A DNA stretch of 64,000 nt from Psychrobacter sp. P11G3 (GTDB taxonomy: Bacteria; Pseudomonadota; Gammaproteobacteria; Pseudomonadales; Moraxellaceae), in the NCBI RefSeq assembly GCF_001435845.1, contig NZ_CM003596.1, positions 682,001 through 746,000 of the forward strand, given 5' to 3'. A model generated the notes under the pieces. That model saw only the letters and a program-made list of their open reading frames with translations, did not search any database and was not told the origin of the DNA. The position numbers and the translations under genes are program-made. This document shows positions 14,725 to 25,700 of the stretch, piece by piece; position 1 is the stretch's first letter; each line of letters starts with the position of its first letter.

Positions 14725-17048
14725 TGAATATAAAGCAATTTGATAACAGCGAATTACAGAGGGTTTTAGATCATCTAGTGCCACTTGATTCACCGTACTG
14801 TATAAAAATACAGAGTCTGATTATTAATACTCTTGATATTAATCCAAGCTTCTGCCTACATATTGGTGAGTATGACAAAATAGATATACCATTATTTGAA
14901 TCGTCTGAATGTGAAGCTATTGCCAGGAAAATCGTCAAAGAGAAAAAGATTGAAGATTGGGCAGTCACTTATATGCTGGTCTTGTTTTGCCAGAGGTATG
15001 GTCAAGCACGTAGTGATGATGAAGCATGGCAGTTTATGAGTGCATATCTGCAAATAATTATTATGATTGCTATACGTAAGGATGACCACTCCGCCAAAGT
15101 CAGTCAGCTAAGTGTGCGTCTAAGGATGGGCTTAAAAGACAATAATCCACAATCTAAGATTGTTATAAAACTGATTGATATCCATGCACAATATACTTCA
15201 CTGACAAATGTACTAGCGGTTTTACGTCAATATGAAGCCCAGATAAGAGATGATGAAGAGTCAGGAAAAGTGGTTAATCAAAAGTTGGCTGGTAAAATTG
15301 GTCAAATAAGACTTGCCTATGAAGTGGTTGCAGAGAACAAAGCGTTTGTAGGTAAAACTTATACCAACTCACAAAACAATGAGCTTAGTAAAGAACACGC
15401 TAATAAGCGATACCTTGATAGTGCTGATGAGCCACTACGAGTCACAATATTTGGCATATCCCATAAAAATGATAACGTGGCGGACGCTGAAAATATTGCT
15501 GATGATGACCCGCCTGCGCTCTTAGATAATGATTTTAAGCCTTCCAGTACAACCGCTAAATCCTCTGAGTTGCAGCAATGGAAGCTAAAAAACAACTATC
15601 GACACGCCCGCCGTAATCAGTTTCATTTTCCTACTAATCTACGTCAACTAAGTCTACTGAGCTATCAGATGCTATTTGCTCGGGTGTGGCAGCTTTTTAT
15701 TATTGTCAGTTATAAGCAGCGTCAGATTTATGCGGTCATATTACTATCACTATTAAGTGGTCGGAAGATTCAAGACGTGATTTATGAGTTAGAACTGGAT
15801 AAAAGTCAGCGCAAGTGGTTGGGTTATGAGAGTGGGTCGGCTGCTGATAGTTATGCTATGAGTAATACTATTAACGTAACTTCGAATCGTAGAAGTCACT
15901 TATTGCCACATCGTCAAAGTCATGACAATGAATTTAAATTACCTCTGCCAGCTAGACTGCAAGCAGTTATTGAAAATAAGTTTTTGGTGGATAGCGATGA
16001 AGTGTCTGAAGTGCTGGCAAGCTTAAAAGTGCAACTAGAGCTACCAGTGTTATCGAATCAGCATATTGACGCTTGTTTATATACAGTTATAAAGAATGAG
16101 CTGCAAGAGCCTTTACATGCCGACATGATTACTGGGGTTGATGTGAAACACAGCTCGCCCTTGTATTACACTAGTATTGAGACGATAAGCTTAGAGAAGA
16201 CCTACTACAGCGCTATACAGCTATTGACCAAATACTGTACTGCGGATAGCCAAGGTGAGCTGCGACAGCTTAGTATGTCTAGTACGAAAAGCAATCGGTA
16301 TAAAAAATATATCGGTACTGACATGACTTTGAATACTGATATTTGTCAAAAGTTTTTTGATGAGCTTGCTGAGGCAGCTGAGAGTTATAACGGTCGATTA
16401 AAGCGGAACGTAAGCATAAGGCAGGACCGTTATATTGAGCAGTTTAATGCTTATGGCGTCTGGCTATGGCACATCATCTTTATTCAGACTGGGATTAGAC
16501 CTGTAAAGCATGCGCCTGGGCTTTTAAATCAGTTTGATTTTAGGCAGGGGCTGTTATGGGTGTCGGATAAAGAAGAGCGTCATGGGCAAGGGCAGGGAAG
16601 GCTTATTCCTCTTAGTGATTTCTTAATCACAGCCATTCAAAACTATATTGAATATATCAAGCAATTTGCGGTCATGCATAATTCTATATATCCCAATGAT
16701 CAATTTCCTATAAATAATATTTTAAACTCTAGTCAGCCCATCATTCAGCTATTTAGCCAAAATCCTAAAGGGTTTACCGGTATCACGCCTAGTAAGGTTC
16801 GCTATCAGATAAAACATTTTTTTAGTCACCAAGATAATTGGCTAAGACATCAATTACGTTCACTGCTAACGAATAGGTCTACTGAGCATTTGATCTGCGC
16901 CTTATATGGTCATGAACATCCAGATCAGGAGGCTATGCATTCAATGTCGTCATTATCCATTAATGAGCTAAAAGAGTTATCCACTGACTTAGATAAAGTT
17001 GCTATTCAGCTTAACCTACGACAAGTTGAGGTGAATATATATGGATAA
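14724..17048 (+). CDS. Large tyrosine-recombinase-like protein lacking an evident catalytic Tyr (774 aa)
   Basis: The C-terminal 190 residues carry a degenerate tyrosine-recombinase core: Arg in TGIRPVKHAP (about residue 592), then H-x-x-R in LRHQLRS (about 709-712), then GHEH (about 730). The expected Tyr about ten residues after GH is absent; the sequence there is PDQEAMHSMSSLS. The first 500 residues are unfamiliar. It is coupled to both neighbours (1-nt overlap upstream, 8-nt overlap downstream). Multi-recombinase operons of Tn554, RIT and GInt type use two or three recombinases together. This one may have a structural or regulatory role, with the 1083-aa partner supplying catalysis. Confidence 0.7.
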   Translation: MNIKQFDNSELQRVLDHLVPLDSPYCIKIQSLIINTLDINPSFCLHIGEYDKIDIPLFESSECEAIARKIVKEKKIEDWAVTYMLVLFCQRYGQARSDDEAWQFMSAYLQIIIMIAIRKDDHSAKVSQLSVRLRMGLKDNNPQSKIVIKLIDIHAQYTSLTNVLAVLRQYEAQIRDDEESGKVVNQKLAGKIGQIRLAYEVVAENKAFVGKTYTNSQNNELSKEHANKRYLDSADEPLRVTIFGISHKNDNVADAENIADDDPPALLDNDFKPSSTTAKSSELQQWKLKNNYRHARRNQFHFPTNLRQLSLLSYQMLFARVWQLFIIVSYKQRQIYAVILLSLLSGRKIQDVIYELELDKSQRKWLGYESGSAADSYAMSNTINVTSNRRSHLLPHRQSHDNEFKLPLPARLQAVIENKFLVDSDEVSEVLASLKVQLELPVLSNQHIDACLYTVIKNELQEPLHADMITGVDVKHSSPLYYTSIETISLEKTYYSAIQLLTKYCTADSQGELRQLSMSSTKSNRYKKYIGTDMTLNTDICQKFFDELAEAAESYNGRLKRNVSIRQDRYIEQFNAYGVWLWHIIFIQTGIRPVKHAPGLLNQFDFRQGLLWVSDKEERHGQGQGRLIPLSDFLITAIQNYIEYIKQFAVMHNSIYPNDQFPINNILNSSQPIIQLFSQNPKGFTGITPSKVRYQIKHFFSHQDNWLRHQLRSLLTNRSTEHLICALYGHEHPDQEAMHSMSSLSINELKELSTDLDKVAIQLNLRQVEVNIYG

Positions 17049-20000
17049 TGCCGTTGCCCATCAGTTAAGAGAAGAAAATAAAAGTAAAAGTCATGAAGCT
17101 ATCAAAAATGAGGCTAAGGTTTTGATAGCTTCGTATGTTGATGATAATCACATACCCACAGGAAAAGACCTAACTGAATACTATCAAACCATTGGTAGCA
17201 TACTTGAGGTGCATTTTGATACTGCGCACAGCTATTACTTAGCCAGACAAGGATTTTTAGAGTTTATTCGAAGTTATAACAAATTACATAGATTGAATTT
17301 AGATGAACCGGTTGTGCCAGTAATAGCAGAGCGTGATCATTTAACAATATCCTATGATTGGATGATAAATGGTGCTCAAGTAAGCCTTGCTAGCCAGCAA
17401 ATGATTGAAATATGGCAACGAAAAAAAAGGTTTTCAAATAATGATTTGATTGAGTCAGCGCTCTACTGTAGCGTGATGTATGGAGGATTGAATGATGTAG
17501 ATGTGTTAAAAGCACTGTATCAATGGCTCCTAGGCGAACGTGAGATATATCAATTGCAACTACCAGCAACTGATAAATTGCCAGGTTCAGGTATCATCGG
17601 CGAGAGTTTAGCGCTAATTTTATTAAGTATTGATGATGACAATTATGGTTGTTCTCATACGCAAGGTCATATTTTAAAGGATGTATCTACTACAAGCTTA
17701 GAGCGCTATGTAGAGTACATACCTGACGATATGACATTTTGCGTTCTATATGCGCTGAAAGATAAAAAGCTGAATAGAGAAGGTGTGAAATCGTTTGAAA
17801 CCATTATTAGTGATATTTGTAAGAAGCTAAAACTACAAAATAAAGATAAAAGTAAACCGCATCTATCGCAATTAATAAAATACGCTGACTATCACTGGCG
17901 GCAGATGAAGGGTGCCGATATAGATAGTGCGCTGTCTATTGTTAGACACGGAAAAATTAAAACGACTGGCTTAACTACAAATAAGCTTATTAATTATAAT
18001 CAAGAGGTGATTAAATCAAACCCACAGCCGCTCACTTGGTCAGAGTTATTTGTAGCAAGCTTTTCAGGATCAGACAAAAAAAGTACCAACAGTAGGGAAT
18101 ATCCAAGCTTTAGTAAAAATCTGATTAAAGAAGTTCAAGATGCCCTTAAGGGCAGTAAAGCCCCAGCTGTTATGCAAATAGAGCTGTTGCGGCAGGAGTT
18201 TACTCAACCTAATGCCACGCGTCTTTTAGGGTGGGTAAAGAGCTTGTTGAGTGATAGTAATAATAGACTAGATACCATCAGTAAATATTTAGGATGTATT
18301 GGTCGTGATTGGCTGATGCTAACAATGGATGAAAATCTTGATGAATGGTCTAACGAGGACTTTGAAGTTGTATATGAGGAGATCATTCAAAGTAAGATTA
18401 AGGATGGAAGAAAGCAATCTATTTTGCACAAAGACTCAGTTTTTAATGAAGACAATCTAGATACGGATGGTGATTTAGCTATCTATGCAGACGATGTATT
18501 AAGTCAAAGTATTATTGACAGCTCAACTATTGAGATTGTAGAGAAAAACAAAGTTTCAAGTTTATATAAGCTTAAAGATACTCAGAAGTTTACTTACGGC
18601 AGACTACGAGCTTTCCATGATTATCAAAAAGAGTTTTGTGATGCCCCATATGTATATTTTCCGTGGGGTAATAAGCGTCAGGTTGTGAAAGCGAACATGA
18701 TATCACCTCGAATATATCATGCGATGAAAGAGTATCTCGGCACCTCAGATTTAGACTATGAGCAGAAAAACCTTTGCTTAGTAGTCTTAAGTCTTGCGTA
18801 TCGGACAGGAATGCGAATTAAAGAACTTACCGGTGTTAAAGTTAATGATATAGCGGACATCTATATTGATGAGCATGGACAACGAATAGAACAGCCGCAA
18901 ATATGGTTAAGACCAAATCGCTATCGGAGATTGAAAAGTAGCAGCGCAAGCCGCCTTATACCGATTAACTGCCTGCTTAAAAAAGACGAGCTAGAACAAT
19001 TTACTCAGTTATATCATCAGCAGAAAAGACTGAAGCGTCGTTACTTATTTTCTCAAGGTTCAGGTTATCAGCCGTTACCCAGTGTATTTTTTAGTAATCT
19101 TATGAAGTTAATCTGGGATAGATTGCTAGAAGAGCACGACTTAACATTTCACAGCTTTAGGCATACTGCGATTAGTCAGCTGGCGTTAGTACTAGGTAAG
19201 TCGCCATTGGCACAGGTGATGACTGATTACGATAATGAGCAGTGCGAAAAAGTAATAAAAGGCGTCCTTGGCTATCATAAAGAGCAGGGCGCCTGGTTTG
19301 GGCTGGCAAGCATTGCAGGGCATTTAACATGTGACACAACATTTGAGCATTATATTCATACTGCTCATCTGCTGGCAGGGGAGCGGCTGAGTAACGCTTG
19401 CTTGAAGCTACCTATAACAGTTTTAGAGTTAATAACTGGACTTGGTTACTCTGCTATCTATAGACAAGACAAAACTGCTTATGATGCAACGACAAAGACG
19501 GTGCAGTTAGATAAGATAAGGCCATATTTACTTAAAAAAATAGCTGTTAATAAAATACCATTATTTAAGGATGCAGATGAACCTAATAGCAATGCTAGCC
19601 AGCAACTGTTAAACGGTAATTTGAATGAATTTAGGATGAATGCAAATTCAATTTTCATTCATCCTAAATATGCGGACGTCATAGGTTTTTTAGAGGAGCT
19701 GCAGGAGTTAAAAGAAAACTCTCGAGATAAGCTGTTACCTGAAGTTGCTATTAGACATGGTATAAGTCTAAATGAATCTAAATGTTTATATCTGCGCGCT
19801 AGTGTGGTGTTCGATGACGACAGGCTATTACTAGGTAGGCCTAAAGGTAGTAAAAACCAGGAAATAATAATTAGAGCATTAGATAGAGCATATCAGATGT
19901 CTATAAAGGATCCTGAGAAGTTGAGAATGTTTGTTGAGATATTTGCATATAAACATAACTTAAATAACTCATCGATTCATTTTGGTATTAAGGAAATCCA

Positions 20001-20292
20001 GCTGAAGATGCTACAGAGTTTTATGCTAGTAGGTTGTCAGCTTATTGATGCCAGTCATTGGCAGGTTAGGGCATATAGCGAGCAACTTGTAAGTGATGTT
20101 AAAAAAAACTTGAGTCTGAACAGCTCAATACGTGTCGGTGCTCGTGAGAGTTTTCATGGCTATGAGGTAAGGGTTGTACAGAAAAAGCGTAAGAGGTCAG
20201 AGAATAATATGGCTTTAACTAAAGACTATTATGCTTCATCAGGCGTGATCAAGTACTTAGGATATTTGTTGATGGTATTAGTAGCTAACTAA
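17041..20292 (+). CDS. Large tyrosine recombinase with extended C-terminus (1083 aa)
   Basis: The recombinase core is complete: Arg in RTGMRIKEL (about residue 592), H-x-x-R in HSFRHT (704-707), GH at about 760-761 and Tyr in FEHYIH (about 771). The N-terminal 500 residues are unique. After the core there is a C-terminal extension of about 300 residues, including a possible HTH (AIRHGISLNESKCLYLRASV) and a basic GRPKGSKNQ segment. That is much longer than the usual 300-450 aa recombinase. It overlaps the 774-aa gene by 8 nt. It ends 46 nt from the end of convergent sspA, so this trio may have mobilised the Ssp defence cargo. Confidence 0.75.
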   Translation: MDNAVAHQLREENKSKSHEAIKNEAKVLIASYVDDNHIPTGKDLTEYYQTIGSILEVHFDTAHSYYLARQGFLEFIRSYNKLHRLNLDEPVVPVIAERDHLTISYDWMINGAQVSLASQQMIEIWQRKKRFSNNDLIESALYCSVMYGGLNDVDVLKALYQWLLGEREIYQLQLPATDKLPGSGIIGESLALILLSIDDDNYGCSHTQGHILKDVSTTSLERYVEYIPDDMTFCVLYALKDKKLNREGVKSFETIISDICKKLKLQNKDKSKPHLSQLIKYADYHWRQMKGADIDSALSIVRHGKIKTTGLTTNKLINYNQEVIKSNPQPLTWSELFVASFSGSDKKSTNSREYPSFSKNLIKEVQDALKGSKAPAVMQIELLRQEFTQPNATRLLGWVKSLLSDSNNRLDTISKYLGCIGRDWLMLTMDENLDEWSNEDFEVVYEEIIQSKIKDGRKQSILHKDSVFNEDNLDTDGDLAIYADDVLSQSIIDSSTIEIVEKNKVSSLYKLKDTQKFTYGRLRAFHDYQKEFCDAPYVYFPWGNKRQVVKANMISPRIYHAMKEYLGTSDLDYEQKNLCLVVLSLAYRTGMRIKELTGVKVNDIADIYIDEHGQRIEQPQIWLRPNRYRRLKSSSASRLIPINCLLKKDELEQFTQLYHQQKRLKRRYLFSQGSGYQPLPSVFFSNLMKLIWDRLLEEHDLTFHSFRHTAISQLALVLGKSPLAQVMTDYDNEQCEKVIKGVLGYHKEQGAWFGLASIAGHLTCDTTFEHYIHTAHLLAGERLSNACLKLPITVLELITGLGYSAIYRQDKTAYDATTKTVQLDKIRPYLLKKIAVNKIPLFKDADEPNSNASQQLLNGNLNEFRMNANSIFIHPKYADVIGFLEELQELKENSRDKLLPEVAIRHGISLNESKCLYLRASVVFDDDRLLLGRPKGSKNQEIIIRALDRAYQMSIKDPEKLRMFVEIFAYKHNLNNSSIHFGIKEIQLKMLQSFMLVGCQLIDASHWQVRAYSEQLVSDVKKNLSLNSSIRVGARESFHGYEVRVVQKKRKRSENNMALTKDYYASSGVIKYLGYLLMVLVAN

Positions 20293-20338
20293 GAGGAGGA
20301 GCCCATCTCAGATTCTGGTAGAACCCCAACATTAATTA

Positions 20339-21496
20339 TCAAGTCATTTTATTTACTTTATGCGCAGTACTAACAATCATATTTGCTGCTTGTGTAACTT
20401 CTGCTTCAGTAGTCATACGACCCACACAAATTCGTAATGTCGTTTCAGCTTTTTCTTTATTTATACCTATTGCTTTTAAAAGTGGAGGGTATTCCCGATT
20501 CAACCCATCACAAGCTGAGCTAAGAGAAAAGGCAAGATGGGGTTGTAGGTTGTTCAATAACTGAACACTATCTACACCTGATATTGCAAGATATAAGTTT
20601 CCTGGATGGCGGCTCTCAGCATCTCCAATAACTTCAACATCAAGTTTTTTGCTTAAGTTTTCGAGGAGTATTTGGCGTAGCTGCTTGAGCGATTCAGCTT
20701 CTACCTCTTTATTCTCGCACATTATCTCAGCCGCTTTTTGAAAGCCGATTATTAAAGGAGTAGCGAGAGTTCCAGCTCGTAGTCCATCTTGCTGTCCGCC
20801 ACCCACAATCATAGGCTCAAAGTCAGGGTTTTGTAAGTGTTTGGAGTAAAGTAGACCAATTCCCGAAGGGCCATATATTTTGTGAGCAGATAAAGTCAGG
20901 AAATCCACATCTAGATCCAAGCAGCTGATAGGTAAGTAGCCTGCTTGTGAGGCATCTACGTGAAGAAAGACATTGTTCTGGTTGCATATCTCAGAGATAG
21001 TGCTAATAGGTTGGTTTGTACCGATAACTCCATTTGTCATGGCGCAAGATACCCAGAGTACATCATTGTGATATAAGTGATGCTCAAGATTTTCGAGGTT
21101 AATTTTACCGTTATCATTTAAGTCTATATATACCAGGTTTAAATTCAGTTTTTTAGAGATAAGCTCTAGGGGAGCTAATACAGACTTATGTTCTAAATAA
21201 CTGGTTAAAATAGTGTTAGCATTCGGCTTTAGACCTTTAGCAATCTTGATACCTGCGGTAATTGCTAAGTTATTAGCTTCAGTTGCACCCGACGTAAATA
21301 TAAGCTCATCCTCAAAACAATCATAAATTTCTGAAAAACTCTCCAAAGCATCTTTAATAACTTGTTCTTTAGACCATCCAAAAGCATGGTTAACTGAGTG
21401 GGGATTACCAGGCTGAGTCCATAATTCATTCATTGCTTCAACGACTAAAGTATCGCATGGAGTATGTGAGTTGTAATCTAAGTATATGTTTTTCAT
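20339..21496 (-). CDS. sspA: SspA-type cysteine desulfurase
   Basis: A NifS/IscS-fold, PLP-dependent enzyme of 385 aa from the chosen start MKNIYLDYNSHTPCD; an in-frame ATG 15 nt upstream is possible. Visible motifs are SGATEANNLAI, the HVDASQA segment, the PLP-lysine motif SAHKIYGPSGIG and the catalytic cysteine loop SSACDG. It takes sulfur from cysteine as a persulfide for phosphorothioate DNA modification. The context decides the name: it is divergent from DUF4007, ATPase and PP-loop genes of the SspBCD type rather than from isc or nif genes. Confidence 0.85.
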   Translation of the reverse strand: MKNIYLDYNSHTPCDTLVVEAMNELWTQPGNPHSVNHAFGWSKEQVIKDALESFSEIYDCFEDELIFTSGATEANNLAITAGIKIAKGLKPNANTILTSYLEHKSVLAPLELISKKLNLNLVYIDLNDNGKINLENLEHHLYHNDVLWVSCAMTNGVIGTNQPISTISEICNQNNVFLHVDASQAGYLPISCLDLDVDFLTLSAHKIYGPSGIGLLYSKHLQNPDFEPMIVGGGQQDGLRAGTLATPLIIGFQKAAEIMCENKEVEAESLKQLRQILLENLSKKLDVEVIGDAESRHPGNLYLAISGVDSVQLLNNLQPHLAFSLSSACDGLNREYPPLLKAIGINKEKAETTLRICVGRMTTEAEVTQAANMIVSTAHKVNKMT

Positions 21497-21550
21497 AGAA
21501 ATTATAAACATCCCAAGTATTTATATTGAATATTATTATCGTTTTTAATC

Positions 21551-21608
21551 TTACATAACTATATTATCATGATACAATAATCTTCATTGGAGAGTTCTCC
21601 CAATGAAG
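21551..21608. promoter_or_regulatory. sspA/sspB divergent control region with dyad
   Basis: A candidate sigma70 promoter for sspB reads TTACAT (21551-21556), 16 nt, TACAAT (21573-21578). Immediately after it is a near-perfect dyad at 21582-21608 (CTTCATTGG outer arm, GGAGA/TCTCC inner arm, one extra C). The dyad would sit at the transcription start or in the 5' UTR, so it could be a repressor site or an RNA hairpin. Confidence 0.5.
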
Positions 21609-21650
21609 AAATGCTTATATTATATAAATAAACTGGGTTGATAAAATTTT

Positions 21651-22658
21651 ATGCGTTATTTTGCCTCTTTGATTAAAAATATTAAACCTACACTTTCTGG
21701 TCACGATACATTTCCTTTACGGTATGGATGGATAAAAAAGGCATACGATCAGATTGAAGCTCAGCCTGATGTCAACAATGTATTCTCTCAGGATACTGCT
21801 ATTGCAGATTTTGGCGTAGGTAAGAATATGCTTAATGCTATGAGATTTTGGTCGACTCATACCGCTATGCTTTATAGAGAGGATAGTGCTTACAAAAATA
21901 CCCATAAGGGATTAGGTGCCGATCAATTCTCTGATCATAACAATATAGACGCAACTAAGCATGTTAACAGCTTTTATAATGCTGAAAATTTTCTTAGCGA
22001 TAATGGACTTGACCCTTACTTAGAATCACCATCGACTATCTGGTTACTTCACCACTGCCTAGTAACGAACCCTAACTTAATAAGTTATTACTGGTTCTTT
22101 AATATCAATACAAAGTCGGAACTCACAAGAGAGGACTTTGCGAGACTTTTGAAAGAGTTTATGAGAGATCATAATCTATCAGTCCCATCAGAGTCTACTA
22201 TAAAGCGTGATATTGAATGCTTTATCCAAAATTATACGACAAAACGTCGCAAGGCCAATGAAGATTTCGAAAGTACCTTAGAGGGTCCTCTCGTTGAACT
22301 AGATCTTTTAACCCGTGTTAGCAAACAAAGTATTAGGGCGTTAAGAGGTGAGAAGAACTCTCTAACATTGCATGTGTTTGTATATGCTCTCATTAACTTT
22401 TGGAAAGTACATAATGGGGCTGCAGATACTCTCTCTTTAGAAATGTGTACCCTTGATGAGTGCTCGCCAGGTCGAGTGTTTATGTTAGATGAGGAGGCTA
22501 TTATTGGATTCGCTGAGCAGTTGCAAGACTCAGACTACTCTTTAGCTTGGACACAGTCTGCAGGTATTAGACAGTTTCAGGTTACTGATGACAGTGATTT
22601 AGACGATATATTAGAGCAAAGTATACGCTTTATGAAAGACGAAGATTATAGTCGATAA
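21651..22658 (+). CDS. sspB: SspB-type DUF4007 protein (DNA nickase of phosphorothioation)
   Basis: The 335-aa protein opens with the DUF4007 signature LSGHDTFPLRYGWIKKAYD (about residues 15-33), followed by DFGVGKNMLNAMRFW. The C-terminal part (ELDLLTRVSKQSIRALRGEKNSL onward) also fits the family. In the Ssp system SspB introduces the nick at which one strand receives sulfur. It is divergent from sspA and begins the sspBCD operon, 60 nt before sspC. Confidence 0.85.
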   Translation: MRYFASLIKNIKPTLSGHDTFPLRYGWIKKAYDQIEAQPDVNNVFSQDTAIADFGVGKNMLNAMRFWSTHTAMLYREDSAYKNTHKGLGADQFSDHNNIDATKHVNSFYNAENFLSDNGLDPYLESPSTIWLLHHCLVTNPNLISYYWFFNINTKSELTREDFARLLKEFMRDHNLSVPSESTIKRDIECFIQNYTTKRRKANEDFESTLEGPLVELDLLTRVSKQSIRALRGEKNSLTLHVFVYALINFWKVHNGAADTLSLEMCTLDECSPGRVFMLDEEAIIGFAEQLQDSDYSLAWTQSAGIRQFQVTDDSDLDDILEQSIRFMKDEDYSR

Positions 22659-22718
22659 TAAAATCACAAAATAATAATTAACTGTATTTTATAACTAATA
22701 ATAGAGTCATTTGAAACT

Positions 22719-25700
22719 ATGAATACTACTCAGCAATCAGAAACCTATCTTGTTGACGCCATTGAAAGAAATGAGTTTTTTCAGCGTTCGGTTAACATTA
22801 CTTATGACCATGGCAATTTAGAGGCCCTCGAAAACTTTTATTGTCCAATATCCTATGAGCAAACCATTATTAAAATGATGCAGCACATAGAGCAATCAGG
22901 GCAGGCCGCATTTACTTGGACGGGTCCTTATGGATCAGGTAAATCGAGTCTCGCTATTTTCTTACAAGCTTTAATTAATAGTAATCCCCAGGTTGTTGAA
23001 GCAGCTAGAGCCAAACTAAGTGATAAGAATAAAGAATTAATTATTAAGCATTTCAGCCCTGAACAGCATCAATGGCATGTCTTAAACTTAATTGGTCAGA
23101 CTACTGCACCAGAGCGGTTGTTCATTGAAGCCTTGGACTTAAAAAATAGTGCGACTACAGAAGATATTTTACAAGCTCTTGAAAGCCGCATTGATAAAAA
23201 TCAGCGTTTACTGATTTTTATCGATGAGCTAGGTAAGGTATTTGATGGTGCTGCTAAGAGCAGCCGCCCAGAAGATATTTACTTTCTCCAGCAGCTTGCA
23301 GAGTTTGTAAGCCGCACTCAGGGTAAGATGCTATTCATTGGCGTACTGCATCAGTCATTTATGGCGTATGCACGCCAAGCAACCGCTAAAACACATGACG
23401 AGTGGCTTAAGATCCAAGGTCGTTTTGTTGATTGTGCTGTGACATTATCAGTTGACGAGCAAATTCATTTAATCAGTCAGGTAATTGAGGTAAATGACTC
23501 AGACTTATTGGATATTCGAGCTAACACTAAATTTTCGAGCCAAGTCGATACCGTAGTTAATAACATTGCAAGCAACCGTAAGACTGACTCAGAGAAAATG
23601 ACTGAGCTGCTAACGAATGTATTCCCGTTGCATCCATTAGTTGCAATACTGGTATGTCAGTTGTCTAAGAAAAACTTCGGTCAAAACCAGCGTAGTATTT
23701 TCTCATTTTTAATGTCAGCCGAGCCTAACGGTTTTGGCTATTATATTAAAAATACTAAACTAGATAGCTTTACTGTTTTCACACCAGAAATGTTCTGGGA
23801 TTATTTAGATAGCAACCTAAATAGCACTATTCAAGCTTCAGAGTACGGTAAGCAGTGGCTATTGTCTCAAATGGCTGTTAATCGCTATGAAGAGTTGAAT
23901 GGTGAGATGGCAGTGAAACTGATTAAGACTGTTTCACTAATAAGCATCTTTGCAGATGGAACTGGTATTCATGCAAGTCCTGAGTTACTTAAGGGCATAC
24001 TTGCGGCTAATGATAAAGAGCTTGAAGGTGTTGTATCAGCGTTAGAATCAGCATCTATTATCTTTTATCGTAAGTTTACTCAGTCTTACATGTTAAGTGA
24101 AGGTAGTGATTTTAACCTAACTGATGCGATTAAAGAGCAGCTACAAGACATCAATACACTCCCATTTGAGCACTTGGAGCAGTTTGAGCCAGTTGTTGCT
24201 AAAGCTCATTATCAGCTCATAGGAAGCCTGCGCTGGATGCAGGTTAAGTTATTACCTGCTACAGACTCAATAAAAGACACATTGCTTAAACTACAACAGG
24301 AAGTTGATGCTTCTTTAGTGGGTTATTATTGTTTATTAATCCCAAAAAACGATGACGAATTAAAGCTAGCTTTAGAAGTTTGTGAAACTGTATCAAGCTC
24401 TGATGAGTTTAATCACATTGTAATTGCTGTCCTTGATAGCCATACCACTATCATTGATATGCTTAAAGATAAAATTGCACTTAGCAATATTTTGAAAAAT
24501 GAAGAGCGACTTCTAAACGATAAAATCGCTCGGCAAGAGACAGAGGGGCGTCTAGTTGAAGTTGAAGATGCGCTAAATAGAGTGCTGGACAAGAGCTTAA
24601 GTAACTCGAAATGGTACAGCAAACATCTTGTAGAAAAAGGAGTTTTACTCAACAGATTCAAATTATCATCACTTGCCTCATCTATTGCTGATTATTATGT
24701 AAGCAAATACTTTGAGTGTAATAATGAGCTTGTTAATCGTAATAAACCCTCTCCAAGTGCCAAAGGTGCTATTCGAGAGTTATTAAAGCGTATGATTGAG
24801 AATAGCGATGAGCCTAGCCTTGGGATAGAGAAATTCCCACCTGAAAAAGGCGTATATGAGTCTGTTATTGTAAAAAATGGTCTACATGTATCAGAAGATG
24901 GAGAGAATTATTATTTTTCTGAACCATCAAATGAACGACTTAAGGCTGTTTGGAGGCGAGCTGATGAGGTTATTTCGAAAAGCGAGGGTGAGCTCGTTTC
25001 TGCTCAACAGATATATGATGCATGGTCAGAAGCGCCATACGGTATTAAAGCTGGTCTACATGATATTCTATATATCGCCTACATATTATCAAGACATAGC
25101 GATTTAGCTAACTATATCAATGGAGAGTATAAGCCTACGGTCCAATACTTATTAGCTGAATACTTAATTAAAGTGCCAAAGGAAGTAGGCGTTCGAGAGG
25201 TTTCCTTCCTAGAAGGTACACAGTCTTGGATTCATGTTCTAAGAGATCGATTAGAAGAGGAGTTTGGTTCTCGCTTAAAATCTAAGATTGAAGACGAGCC
25301 CCTGCCTATTGCTCAAGCTTTAGTCAGTGTTTTCTTTAACATGCACCCTTGGATACAGCGTACTAATGAGCTGTCTGTGAAAACTAAGCAGCTTCGTAAT
25401 ATCTTAAAGCAAGCCAATGATCCTAATCAGCTTTTATTTGATGACCTACCTAGGTTTTTCAATGCTCGTGATAATGATGAGCAGAAGGTAGAGAAAATCA
25501 TTCAAGGTTTATATGAGATGGATTATAAGTATCCAACTCTAGTGAGTGAAATAAACACTAAGCTTTTAGACTTCTTAAAGGTCAAGTATGAAGAGCTAAA
25601 TCCATTCGCTGAGATTAATAAACGTTCTGAAGCATTGTTTGGCCGTTCAGGGGATTACTTGCTAGACGCTTACATCGCACGCCTGGTTAAGTACAATGGC

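Noticed and set aside
20339..21496. Housekeeping IscS
   Set aside because: The neighbours are phosphorothioation genes, there is no iscR, iscU or hscBA, and the protein is within a mobile island.
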